A stretch of DNA of 64,000 bases. It comes from Deltaproteobacteria bacterium UBA5205 (GTDB lineage Bacteria; Desulfobacterota; Syntrophorhabdia; Syntrophorhabdales; Syntrophorhabdaceae). The stretch spans positions 106,613 through 170,612 of the forward strand of contig DHVP01000025.1 of the NCBI GenBank assembly GCA_002412715.1, written 5' to 3'. The translations under genes were made by a program, and so were the position numbers. The notes under the pieces were generated by a model, which was not told the DNA's origin, did no database searches, and saw only the letters and a program-made list of their open reading frames with translations. Of this stretch, positions 27,195 to 35,693 are shown piece by piece. The first letter of the stretch is position 1. Every line of letters starts with the position of its first letter.

Positions 27195-27415
27195 GATTCC
27201 CCGCGCACTTTCATCAGTTTAATGGAGTAAACATTCCCCGGTCTCTCGGTAACCTCCATCGTATAACCCGCGTGCCGCGCCAGGGCGGTAATGTTTTCAA
27301 CGGGTACCCGGGCATCGACGTCAACAACAACTTCATCATGCGTTTCGAGTGCCGCTCTGGCGAGAAGAACCGGTTGCGCACAGCCGAGTCCCCGGGCATC
27401 TATGAATTCAGGCAT
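27191..27415 (-). CDS. TusA/YedF-like sulfurtransferase-domain protein
   Basis: 74 residues from ATG 27415, behind TTGGAGAGAGG. MPEFIDARGLGCAQPVLLAR contains the TusA CxxP motif (G.GC..PV) with the conserved Cys near residue 12. HDEVVVDVDARVPVENITALARHAGYTMEV fits the beta-alpha core. In anaerobes such proteins sit next to redox or selenium genes. Here the next genes are a molybdoenzyme-like tail and a double-cubane reductase, so a sulfur or electron-supply role is inferred. Confidence 0.85.
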   Translation of the reverse strand: MPEFIDARGLGCAQPVLLARAALETHDEVVVDVDARVPVENITALARHAGYTMEVTERPGNVYSIKLMKVRGES

Positions 27416-27651
27416 ACCTCTCTCCAATGAAAGATGAAATTATACTAAGGACGCGATCTCTTTTCATGTTCATCCCGCTCCTTTTCATTGTTTATCGGGC
27501 TCTCACATCCTGAACAGTAGCTCAGGCCAGATACTGTCGTCATCTCTGGCGAGAATAAAACGATCCGATTCTTACAAGACCAGGGAGACAACTTTCGTCG
27601 GTGAAAATTTGTTTTTTGAATCTCTCCCATAAATGCCCGATCGCAGATTTC

Positions 27652-27751
27652 CCGACCGGACTTGCAGGAGCTGCCTGGGGTCAGGCCGGGGGGACTTCGA
27701 ACCCCATCTTTATGGGGAGCCGCACGGGCCCCCGAAGTGGTTCTCAGTCGG
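27652..27751. other. GC-rich structured segment, candidate RNA
   Basis: Several stems fit together: CCGAC (27652-27656) with GTCGG (27747-27751); GCCTG (27673-27677) with CAGGC (27682-27686); ACTTCG (27694-27699) with CGAAGT (27733-27738); CCCCAT (27702-27707) with ATGGGG (27712-27717). This is in an otherwise empty 590-bp gap upstream of the TusA-like and WYL genes. It has some resemblance to a tRNA-Sec D-arm and variable arm, but there is no valid T-arm and the anticodon would not be UCA. The strand of any transcript is unknown. Confidence 0.35.
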
Positions 27752-28004
27752 ATTGTAAAAATATGTAGTCTATCCTGAACATAGTCACATTTCTAATGTA
27801 AGAAATAAGTTAAATGAATAAAAACCAAATGTCAAAATCTTTCTGCCATTTCGTTGCGGGGTGATGTATTGGTTTTGGCCCACCAATGGAATGGCGGAAG
27901 TGCATGGGGAATCGCAACGTGGTTATCTTACCCTGATTATGAATTGACGTGACATAACGCTGTCAGTCAGGCATGATATCATGGGGCGATAAAAGGGGAT
28001 ATTC

Positions 28005-28939
28005 ATGTCCTATAGTTTGATTCACTGGTAATCATTCTCAATAAGCTCGACAGCGGGACGAAGGTCACCGCGGAATCCCTGCGGGAAGAGCTTGAGGTCA
28101 GCAAGCGAACGGTCCACCGGTACATCAGGACGCTCATAACAGCCGGTTTCCCGATCGATTATGATCGCGACAACAAGACCTATGCCTTCACAGGGGGCTA
28201 TACCTTGAAGAAGCCCAACATCTCCCTGGAAGAGGCGCTCGCTTTCTCCCTTGCCCGAAAAATGCTGGGCAGCTTTGGTCCCGGGATGGAAAAAAGTCTC
28301 GGCAGCATCGAGCAAAAGCTTGCCGTTGCTCATCCGCCGGACCTGAAACACATCGTTCTTTCACCGGAGACAGTTCCAACCGGTACGGAGCAATATCTCG
28401 CTCCCATTCACCGGGCAATTATCAACTTCCAGAAAATGGAATTGACCTATAAGGCCTTTGGCGCGAAGAAAGCCACAGTGAACATGGTCGATCCGTATTA
28501 CCTGTTCTTTCGGAACGGCATCTGGTACTTCAGGGGATTCTACCATGCAGACAAAGCCGTACGAACCTTTGCTCTCGACCGTATCGTGTCGTTGTCCATC
28601 CAGGACAGGCATTTCGTACCCGCCCACCTTACCGCGGAGGAGGAATTATCCGGTGCCTTCGGCGCCTTTATCGATGGCGAGCCCGTCGATGTGGTCCTGA
28701 GATTCGATGAGGTTTACAAACCGCTGATCCTCAGAAAAACGTGGCACGCCAGCCAACAGGCGCGCGAGTTGGCCGACGGAGGCGTTGAGGTGACATTCAG
28801 GGTCAACGGGATCCTGGGTATCCGCAACTGGATCTACCAATGGATGCCGCACGTCGAGGTGGTAGAACCCAGAGAGATGCGCGACATCTTCTGTGATGAC
28901 CTGGGCAGCGCGCTGAAGAAACACGGCAAAAAAAGCTGA
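28005..28939 (+). CDS. WYL-domain transcriptional regulator with apparent frameshift near start
   Basis: DeoR/HTH_11 plus WYL regulator. The helix-turn-helix is KLDSGTKVTAESLREELEVSKRTVHRYIRTL, followed by a WYL domain from about ILNFQKMELTYKAFGAKK-like text to GIRNWIYQWMPHVEVVEP. The natural start ATG 28005, with AGGGG eight bases upstream, encodes MSYSLIHW and then a stop. The HTH continues (LVIILNKL) in the frame shifted by one base from about 28029. So one base appears missing or extra there, and without repair no good start exists for the HTH. Either a recent mutation or a sequencing error. The stop abuts the convergent Cache gene. Confidence 0.75.
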
Positions 28940-29485
28940 TTACGGTATGTAGACCCCGGAGCCTATAAAATAGTTCGTTCCCGGGATGGGTTCTGAATAT
29001 CCCAGTTTCTTGAACTCTCCCGTGGTGCCAGGTTTGGAGAAATAAAACTCCGCAAATCCGCCGCCGTTCTTCGCCGCGTCCCGCATGGTGCGGCAGGCGA
29101 AATTGCCCTTCTGGTCCTTGTAATCAAGAAGGCTCTTTCCCTGCAATTCCTTTTGAGCTGCATGGGCGATGTTCGTACAGTTGAAATCGTAGACGTAGAA
29201 GTATCCGGAATTATCGGGATAAAATCGTATCGGGTTTATAAAGGCACGGATCAGATCAATACGGTCTTTTTCAGTCTTCATACCTTTCAGGGCCTCGCCC
29301 AATCCTGCCGCTGTTCCCCGCACCATGGTCTTCGCAATTTCTTTGTAGAAATCTACCTGCGTGTTGTCTGCCGCCCCGGCCGATCCGGTTATTCCATACG
29401 GCCCTATCCCGCCAAACAGGAACAGCACGGCGCAGATAGCTGAGATGCCAAGAATTGTGCCTTTTCTAAAATGCCCGCTTATCAT
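28940..29485 (-). CDS. Single Cache domain (sCache) protein
   Basis: 181 residues from ATG 29485, behind GGAGGAATCATC. An N-terminal membrane anchor or signal (GTILGISAICAVLFLFGGIG) is followed by a Cache_2 sensor fold: AAGLGEALKGM, INPIRFYPDNSGYFYVYDFNC, GKSLLDYKDQKGNFACRTMRDAAKNGGGFAEFYF, GTNYFIGSGVYIP. There is no signalling domain behind it, so it is a periplasmic ligand-binding module, perhaps a standalone binding protein. Ligand unknown. Confidence 0.82.
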   Translation of the reverse strand: MISGHFRKGTILGISAICAVLFLFGGIGPYGITGSAGAADNTQVDFYKEIAKTMVRGTAAGLGEALKGMKTEKDRIDLIRAFINPIRFYPDNSGYFYVYDFNCTNIAHAAQKELQGKSLLDYKDQKGNFACRTMRDAAKNGGGFAEFYFSKPGTTGEFKKLGYSEPIPGTNYFIGSGVYIP

Positions 29486-29539
29486 GATGATTCCTCCTCC
29501 GTAGAATAGTAACCCGAGGGTATCGATTTCCCACGTCAT

Positions 29540-29851
29540 GCTGAAGGTACCTCGAGTTTCCTGAACAGCCTTGAACTACTGAATTGAATGGTATTAATGC
29601 ATGGTATCCATGCAGATCGACAGTATTCCATTGTTGCCTGTCTGCTGTCAATAACGGACTTGTGGCTTCAGCGGGTGCGATCCCCGATAAATTCTCTCCA
29701 TCCCCGACCTTATATCTGCTAAAATGACGACATAGCCATACCGCGTTCTATGGCTCAGGCGCTTGCCGGACCCCTGGCCTGGCCCATTGAGATCGCGATT
29801 CCCGGAGCGTACGTATTACAATAATTCCGGTTTATTTGGAGACCGGCCACC
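29540..29851. other. Intergenic region, nothing recognised
   Basis: 312 bp between divergent genes. A GGAG stretch precedes ATG 29852; no other feature was recognised. Confidence 0.4.
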
Positions 29852-31327
29852 ATGGTAAAAAAATATACTTTGGAATTCATTGTTTTTATTTGCGGTGCTA
29901 TCGTCATGATCTATGAATTGGTCGGATCACGATTGATCGCGCCCTATGCGGGCACCTCGATATATGTATGGACCAGTTTAATCGGAGTGATTCTTGGCAG
30001 CCTCAGCCTGGGTTATTATCTGGGAGGGAAACTGGCCGATAGAAAGGCAGAATGGCACTTTTTTTCGACTATTATTTTCTCTGCCGCAATTTTTATAGGG
30101 TCCACCGTTTTTCTGAAGAACATCATTCTGGATTTTGTTCAGCTGTTGAATGTACGTTCCGAATATACGGCCCTCATCGCTTCGTTATTCCTGTTTGCCC
30201 CCGCCAGCGTTGCGCTGGGCATGATATCGCCCTATTCGGTCAAGCTGAAAATGAAAAACCTGGAAAGCTCGGCGTCTACGGTTGGAAACCTCTATGCCAT
30301 CTCGACCATCGGCAGTATTGTCGGAACTTTCGCGGCGGGCTTCTTTATCATTCCCTTTTTCGGAACGACCAGAATCCTGCTGTTTATGTCAATCAGCTTA
30401 ATAGCCATGTCGGTGATAGCATCCTGGAAAATACTCTTTAAAACGAGACTTGTAGTTATTGCATGCGTTTCATGCATTGCCCTCTTCCAGGGGTCTATTT
30501 TCGGGAAGAAAGGGGTCATCGACATTGATACACCTTACAATAAGGTCTGGATCGAATACGGCCATGACGAAAAAAGCAAAAAGGCTATGATCACCTTGCG
30601 TACAGACCCATTTGCCAATCAATCGGCCATGTTCCTTGATAGTGACGACCTGGTGTTTACGTACGCGAAATACTTCCGCCTGGTGCAGCATTTTCACCCT
30701 CATATAAAGAAAGCCCTGATGATCGGAGGCTGCGGTTATTCATACCCGAAGTATTTTATAGATAAATTTCCCGAATCGACCATGGATGTAGTGGAGATCG
30801 ATCCCGGGATGACACAGATCGCCCGGAAATATTTCAGGCTGCAAGAGAATGACCGATTAAGGATATTTCATGAGGACGCAAGGACATTCCTTAACAAGAA
30901 TCAAAATAAATATGATGTCATTTACGGCGACGCGTTCAATTCTTTTATTTCGGTCCCCTACCAGCTGGCGACACGTGAAGCCATCGGTAAGATGTACAAT
31001 GCCCTCAATGACGACGGGCTGGTAATACAGAATATTATTTCAGGGATCAATGGGAAAAAAGGAGAATTTTTGAGGGCCGAAGTTGCCACGTACAGGCAAT
31101 ATTTTCCGCAGGTGTATATCTTCAAGATCAGCAACAAAGACAGCCATGAGTCACAGAACGTTATCCTGGTCGCCCTCAAGAACGACAAAGCACAGTCCTT
31201 CACCTCCCCGGACAAAGAGCTCAATAAATATCTACAATCGTTATGGAGGGAAAATATTGAAATGGATATGCCGGTCATAACCGACGATCACGCGCCGGTT
31301 GAATATTATAAGTTCCGCAGTCTCTAA
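29852..31327 (+). CDS. Membrane-fused spermidine-synthase-like protein
   Basis: 491 residues. The first about 210 residues hold several membrane segments (FIVFICGAIVMIYELVGSRLIAPYAG, TSLIGVILGSLSLGYYLGGKLADRK, IGSIVGTFAAGFFIIPFFG). The rest is a spermidine-synthase-type methyltransferase fold: ALMIGGCGYSYPKYF (nucleotide loop), MDVVEIDPGMTQIARKYF, EDARTFL, YDVIYGDAFNSFISVP. This architecture ('fused MFS/spermidine synthase') is common in Desulfobacterota. The product, polyamine or other aminopropyl compound, is not proven. Confidence 0.85.
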   Translation: MVKKYTLEFIVFICGAIVMIYELVGSRLIAPYAGTSIYVWTSLIGVILGSLSLGYYLGGKLADRKAEWHFFSTIIFSAAIFIGSTVFLKNIILDFVQLLNVRSEYTALIASLFLFAPASVALGMISPYSVKLKMKNLESSASTVGNLYAISTIGSIVGTFAAGFFIIPFFGTTRILLFMSISLIAMSVIASWKILFKTRLVVIACVSCIALFQGSIFGKKGVIDIDTPYNKVWIEYGHDEKSKKAMITLRTDPFANQSAMFLDSDDLVFTYAKYFRLVQHFHPHIKKALMIGGCGYSYPKYFIDKFPESTMDVVEIDPGMTQIARKYFRLQENDRLRIFHEDARTFLNKNQNKYDVIYGDAFNSFISVPYQLATREAIGKMYNALNDDGLVIQNIISGINGKKGEFLRAEVATYRQYFPQVYIFKISNKDSHESQNVILVALKNDKAQSFTSPDKELNKYLQSLWRENIEMDMPVITDDHAPVEYYKFRSL

Positions 31328-31413
31328 GAAATAACGGGTCGTTTCTTCTTGCCATCGGGGCCAAAATCATCCGAGAATAGGGAAACCATATGACCAAAAT
31401 CGGGAGGCAGGCG

Positions 31414-31998
31414 ATGAAGAAGCAAAGCGTGATAATTGCGATAGGGGTGTCGGTAGCTATTCTGCTTGCGGCAACGGCGGCGCTATCGGCGGACAAAGCT
31501 GCCGTCAGTCTGTCGAACATGTTCTATGAAAAATGGGCCGGCTACGAGATCAGATATCCCTCCGGCTGGGTCATGGAAAAGCCCGACAAGGTGACCGTGC
31601 TTTTTGCGGGACCCAGGGGCACCGACGACTATTACACGACGGTGACGATACAGAACGTTGCTTCGGCGAAGTTCGGGGGTAAGCATCAAAACGTACAGTC
31701 TTTAATCTCCGATCTCAAGGCACAGTTCACAAATAGCGATCCCGGGACGAAGTTCTTCAATGAGAAGACCTTTGCCTCCACATCGGAGAAGGGAACGCCC
31801 GTAAACGCCATCACCTTCGGGGTTACCTACACGCTGCAGGGAGAGAAACTCCAGCAGTGGGCCGTTATCATCCCCCGCGCCTCGGACCTCGTATACCATG
31901 TCTTCTTCTACACATCCCCCGCGAGGCTGTACGAAAGAAACATAAAAACCGCCTACGACATGCTCGCTACCCTCACGTTGCTCGAAGGAAGCAAATAG
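31414..31998 (+). CDS. Exported PsbP/DcrB-like alpha-beta protein
   Basis: About 194 residues from ATG 31414, behind GGGAGG. Signal peptide KKQSVIIAIGVSVAILLAATAALSA. The mature protein begins with YEKWAGYEIRYPSGWVMEKPDKVTVLF, the beta-hairpin opening typical of PsbP/Mog1/DcrB-type sandwiches. It continues with FFNEKTFASTSEKGTPVNAI and VYHVFFYTSPARLYERNIKTAYDMLATL. Soluble periplasmic; function unknown. Confidence 0.7.
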   Translation: MKKQSVIIAIGVSVAILLAATAALSADKAAVSLSNMFYEKWAGYEIRYPSGWVMEKPDKVTVLFAGPRGTDDYYTTVTIQNVASAKFGGKHQNVQSLISDLKAQFTNSDPGTKFFNEKTFASTSEKGTPVNAITFGVTYTLQGEKLQQWAVIIPRASDLVYHVFFYTSPARLYERNIKTAYDMLATLTLLEGSK

Positions 31999-32121
31999 GA
32001 GACAATTCAGCCGTTCAGGCTGTCTTCACCTCTTTTCTCTTGCATCTTTAGGTCGATTTGTGGAAAATGACTCTACGCAACTACAATTTTAGGTGGGAGA
32101 CAAAAAAGAGGAGGAATCTCA

Positions 32122-32670
32122 ATGAAAAGATACGTCTTGTTCCTGATGTGCGTGGTTATGTTCGGTTTGTGCGCTTGCGAGTCTCTCGCGCCCGTTCGAT
32201 CGCCTGCTCAAAGTGCGCCGCCGGTCCCGGCCTATACCTGTGATAAGAAGGACGTTGTGCCTGTGAGAACAAAGATGCAGTACAGCGATGATTACGGGAC
32301 AATGATGACCAGCGACGCTGCGGCGCTTAGTACCCCCGCGAAGAATTACCGCTGGGGCATAAAGAACTCGTCGACCCTGTCTATGGCCTATTTCACCTTC
32401 TACGTAAGACCCGAGGGCAGGTACAGGTATTTCAAGACAACGATATACATAGACAGAGGCGTGAAAGCTCCCATGACGTTCTTTGTCCGCAACAACGACA
32501 GGAAGGGGGATGTCCTGAAAAGTGTGACAGTCTACCCGGGCCAGACGGTGGACGTCGATGTCGAGATAAGGGGAATCAAGCGGCTGAACATCTGGTCGGA
32601 GCTGAGGATCAACCACGACAAAGCCGAAAAGATCATCTTCGGCGAACCGGAGTTTTACAACTGCAAGTAG
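32122..32670 (+). CDS. Putative lipoprotein with NPCBM-like beta sandwich
   Basis: 182 residues. Lipobox at MCVVMFGLCACES, Cys near residue 17-19. The mature region (YRWGIKNSSTLSMAYFTFYV, YFKTTIYIDRGVKAPMTFFVRNNDRKGDVLKSVTVYPGQTVDVDVEI, RLNIWSELRINHDKAEKIIFGEPEFY) resembles the NPCBM carbohydrate-binding fold. GAGGAATCTCA precedes ATG 32122. Carbohydrate binding is inferred from fold pattern only. Confidence 0.6.
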   Translation: MKRYVLFLMCVVMFGLCACESLAPVRSPAQSAPPVPAYTCDKKDVVPVRTKMQYSDDYGTMMTSDAAALSTPAKNYRWGIKNSSTLSMAYFTFYVRPEGRYRYFKTTIYIDRGVKAPMTFFVRNNDRKGDVLKSVTVYPGQTVDVDVEIRGIKRLNIWSELRINHDKAEKIIFGEPEFYNCK

Positions 32671-32726
32671 AGGCTTGCCTCAGGACCCAAGCCCGCAGAG
32701 GGCCCGGAGAGATGCTTGAAAGAATT

Positions 32727-32762
32727 GCGGTCTGATCCTGGATATTACCGGGATTAGACCGC
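32727..32762. repeat. Hairpin element, related to copy at 53.9 kb
   Basis: GCGGTCTGATCC (32727-32738) and GGATTAGACCGC (32751-32762) form a 12-bp stem with one G-U pair, flanked by AGAATT. A related element at 53889-53935 has GCGTCCAGATCC...GGGATCAGGCCGC. It lies between the lipoprotein gene and marC, convergent genes, so it could also serve as a bidirectional terminator. Confidence 0.5.
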
Positions 32763-32783
32763 CCTTGCATTGGACCCTTCGGA

Positions 32784-33446
32784 TTACGGCGTATACAGGC
32801 GAGAAGCATCAAAAATGCCCTTTATGATGAACTGAACAGCTATCGACAAGAGCATGAGACCCATTATCCTCCTCGCTACCCGCGTACCGGTTTTTCCGAG
32901 GAAGGTAAGTATATGCTTGGAATTTACGAGTATTATGTATGAGATTACAAAGACCAGAATTATCGTGCCCAGCAGGATCATCTTGTTCAGGACATTTCCC
33001 GCCGCGTTGAAGAGCACTATGCCCGTAGTCAATGCGCCGGGACCGGTCAGAAGAGGAATGGCAAGGGGGATAACCGTTATCTCGTCCATTTCCGAACTGG
33101 TCTGCTCTTCATCCCGGGAAGACTGGGTTCTCGTCTTGAGTCCCAGAAGCATCTCGATTGAAATGATCATCAGCAGAATACCGCCGGCAATCGTAAAGGC
33201 GAACATGTCGATGCCCAGGAGGCGAAAGAACAGGTTGCCCGTCACGGTCACAATGAGCAAGGTAGGCGCAGCTATGATTGTCGCCTTTTTCATCATGGCC
33301 GTCTTCTCATCCGGCCCGAATCTCTCCAGGAGCGTGACGAACAGGGGAACATTTCCTATTGCATTCACGATCACAAACAGCGATATGAATGACTGTATGA
33401 AAAAGGTGATACTCTTCGATTTCAACAGGACGTCGATAAAATCCAT
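32784..33446 (-). CDS. MarC family integral membrane protein
   Basis: About 220 residues from ATG 33446. Six membrane helices, including FIQSFISLFVIVNAIGNVPLFVTLL (the NAIGNVP motif), FAFTIAGGILLMIISIEMLLG, and IPLAIPLLTGPGALTTGIVLF (PL..GPG motif), all characteristic of MarC/YhgN. The transport substrate is unknown and the historical drug-resistance link is not supported. A longer upstream frame exists but lacks a signal for translation. Confidence 0.9.
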   Translation of the reverse strand: MDFIDVLLKSKSITFFIQSFISLFVIVNAIGNVPLFVTLLERFGPDEKTAMMKKATIIAAPTLLIVTVTGNLFFRLLGIDMFAFTIAGGILLMIISIEMLLGLKTRTQSSRDEEQTSSEMDEITVIPLAIPLLTGPGALTTGIVLFNAAGNVLNKMILLGTIILVFVISYIILVNSKHILTFLGKTGTRVARRIMGLMLLSIAVQFIIKGIFDASRLYTP

Positions 33447-34104
33447 TATGAACACCTTTCTGCACCAGGGTCGCCGGCGCCACTCCCCCGGTCCCCTTAT
33501 CACAATGATACTCCACTGAAATGCTTTTGGCAACGCCCGCCGCCCACACCCGGAAGGAAATTGGGCCGCCCGTGAACTGCAGGCAATGCATTCCCAACTT
33601 GATGTGCCGTGCTTATACGTGCCGCGATGACATGGTGTTGTCACCCGTGGAGCGGGTCGGACGGTTCCTGTCGCTGCAAACGACTGTGCCGAAAGCACAC
33701 ATGATCGAGATCAGCGGGAACCAAAGCGTTCTTGCTATTCACCCTGTTGGGGTCGTGACAGCGGACATTCTGTGCGAGTATCTCTCTCATCGTCATCCCA
33801 TCCCTCTCTCATCGTCGTCCCGGCGAAGGCCGGGAACCAGGAGAGCTATTGGACAGGGACCATCCTGAATTTGAGAATCACTTTGATCGGTCTACTATTA
33901 TCCAGTTTGTCCGCATTCGTCTTCATATATCTCATGAAGCCGCATATCGTGATCACGAACTTTCCTCTCCAGTGGATCAGCGTGAGATTGTCTCTTCTAT
34001 CTTGCCTCGCGCTGTTTCGCCCTGTATACTGTGTCAAACTGAAAGATAATGGCGGAAGGCAGACAGAAGCACGATGGGATTTTGGCTGGCGAGGCGGGGT
34101 CGGA
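33447..34104. other. Intergenic region with a small palindrome
   Basis: 658 bp. CCCGGC-GAAG-GCCGGG (33819-33834) is a short dispersed hairpin of the type seen in many proteobacteria. No convincing gene was found; long frames on either strand lack recognisable features. Confidence 0.4.
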
Positions 34105-35229
34105 TTGAGCCGGGATGTTTCCATTGATTATTTGCGCAGTTTGGTGACGGTATCGGTGGTTGCCCATCATGCCGCGTTGGCCTATACCACGTTCAGCAGT
34201 TTTGATGCGGAGCATTACAGGGAATCACCTATGCCGGTTGTCGATGCGGTACGGTTTCTCCCCCTCGATATCCTTGTAAGCTGGAACGACCTCTTTTTCA
34301 TGGCCCTCATGTTCTTTGTCTCCGGGCTCTTCGTGGTTCCCTCCATCGCGCGCAAAGGCGAAGGCCGCTTCCTTGCAGACCGGGCGAAGCGTCTCGGTGT
34401 GCCCTTTGTGGTCTTCTCCGTTGTACTGAGCCCGATAGCGCTCTACCCGTCGTGGCTGCTCAGCACATCCGCCGGCCACGGAGATTATCTGGCCAGTTTC
34501 TTCGCCGGCGGGACATGGAATGCGGGGCCGCTGTGGTTCCTCTGGGTATTGCTTGCTTTCTGTGTCATCGTCGTCGTCGCGTTCCGTTTCTTACCCGCTG
34601 TCATGAAGGGATTCTCCTGGACTGCCGGATCGACCGGCGCTCTTGTGACCGTTTTTTCCCTGGCGACCCTGGCAACGGCCGTTCCCCTGTCTTTTGTCGG
34701 TTTGCCGGACGTGCTCCTCCTCGCCGGACCGTTGGGCCTGCCTCACCCGTCGAGGGCCCTGCTCTATTTTGTCTGGTTTCTAATGGGTTTGGCGCTTGGA
34801 GCCGGGGACATGAAGCGCTCCCTCTCGCGGGAGAACCTGAAGCTGTGGCCCCTCTGGCTTGCCGTCGGAGCGCTGGGCTATTTGGCGAACGCGTTGAGTC
34901 CGGCGTTGCTCCCCGGCATATCGGCGACCATGACGAAGATTGTCCTCAACACCAGCCTCTCTTTCTCCTGTACCTTCACGATCCTTGCCGCCCTCGGCAT
35001 AGCCCGCAGATTCTTCGCTACCAGTATTGCCGCGGGCGACAATCTTTCGGACAATGCCTACGGCATCTATGTTTTTCATTATATGTTCGTCCTCTGGGCG
35101 CAATTCCTTCTCCTGAACCAACCGATCGCCGCCGGCGTGAAGTTCCTCGTCGTTCTCGCCTTCGCCCTTGCGGCAAGCTGGACCCTGACAGCCGGGCTGC
35201 GGAAAACTCAACTTCGTAAAATACTGTAG
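34105..35229 (+). CDS. Acyltransferase 3 family membrane protein
   Basis: About 374 residues if TTG 34105 (GAGGCGGGG upstream) is used; an earlier GTG start would give up to 485 residues, but that part is not family-like. SIDYLRSLVTVSVVAHHAALAY carries the conserved His pair of the acyltransferase-3 family, followed by FFMALMFFVSGLFVVPSI, about ten membrane helices, and the WFLWVLLAFCVIVVVAF and IYVFHYMFVLWAQF stretches. It should acylate an envelope sugar or glycan; the acceptor is unknown. Confidence 0.75.
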   Translation: MSRDVSIDYLRSLVTVSVVAHHAALAYTTFSSFDAEHYRESPMPVVDAVRFLPLDILVSWNDLFFMALMFFVSGLFVVPSIARKGEGRFLADRAKRLGVPFVVFSVVLSPIALYPSWLLSTSAGHGDYLASFFAGGTWNAGPLWFLWVLLAFCVIVVVAFRFLPAVMKGFSWTAGSTGALVTVFSLATLATAVPLSFVGLPDVLLLAGPLGLPHPSRALLYFVWFLMGLALGAGDMKRSLSRENLKLWPLWLAVGALGYLANALSPALLPGISATMTKIVLNTSLSFSCTFTILAALGIARRFFATSIAAGDNLSDNAYGIYVFHYMFVLWAQFLLLNQPIAAGVKFLVVLAFALAASWTLTAGLRKTQLRKIL

Positions 35230-35278
35230 GAACGTTCTTACCCGGATCGCGTATATGGCCTAGGATCAGTCTTGTAAT

Positions 35279-35370
35279 CACGTTTATCCCGTAACAGATG
35301 GGACCCGTTACCCCCTTTGGGGGTTCGCAGGCATAGAAGAGAGAATGGAGAGGAAGCCTTAAAAGAATCC
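35279..35370. repeat. Dispersed repeat B, divergent copy
   Basis: ACGTTTATCCCGTAACAGATGG with downstream GCATAGAAGAGAGAATGGAGAG...CTTAAAAGAAT, matching the layout of repeat B at 53782-53935 (CACGTTTATCCCGTAAC... GCATTGAAGAGAGGATGGGGA ...CTTAAAAGAAT). Lies between the acyltransferase gene and the protease unit. Confidence 0.65.
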
Positions 35371-35498
35371 GTTTACTGGCGGATTTGGGTACCTGTGACG
35401 GCAAGGCCTTACCCCGGGAGGTTACGGAAGGTTATCAGGACAACCTCTACCCAGATCCATAATCAAAGAGATGACAAGTCAGATACTACAATTACCAC

Positions 35499-35567
35499 AA
35501 AACAATTATTGTTTTGGCGACAGACATGGCAGATCCTTTCCTGTATTCTATTGGCAGCTGTCGCCAA
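35499..35567 (+). promoter_or_regulatory. Cluster of dyads upstream of protease pair
   Basis: AAAACAAT-T-ATTGTTTT (35499-35515) is a near-perfect dyad. TTGGCGACA (35514-35522) is inverted at TGTCGCCAA (35559-35567), and a nested TTGGC (35551-35555)/GCCAA (35563-35567) lies inside. These would suit operators or promoter control of the 35694 transcription unit. A related TTGGCGACAGACA block occurs at 19.4 kb. No protein was identified that binds them. Confidence 0.5.
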
Positions 35568-35693
35568 CTGTACTTAATTGGTCATTCTAACGCGGCACCG
35601 ACAACCAGTTCCTAACGGATTGTGAGGTAAAGAGGGACTTTCTCTGGAATGATGGCGGAGTACGCAATGGATTAGACAGGAGAAGATGCCGAT

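Noticed and set aside
27652..27751. A functional selC (tRNA-Sec)
   Set aside because: The D-arm and variable arm look suggestive, but no T-arm or UCA anticodon was found.
33521..33868. Plus-strand frame of about 115 codons in the gap after marC
   Set aside because: Runs into a small dispersed hairpin and has no recognised domain.
35520..35550. A sigma-54 promoter before the protease
   Set aside because: The GG-N10-GC spacing was not met; GG to GC was 11 bases.
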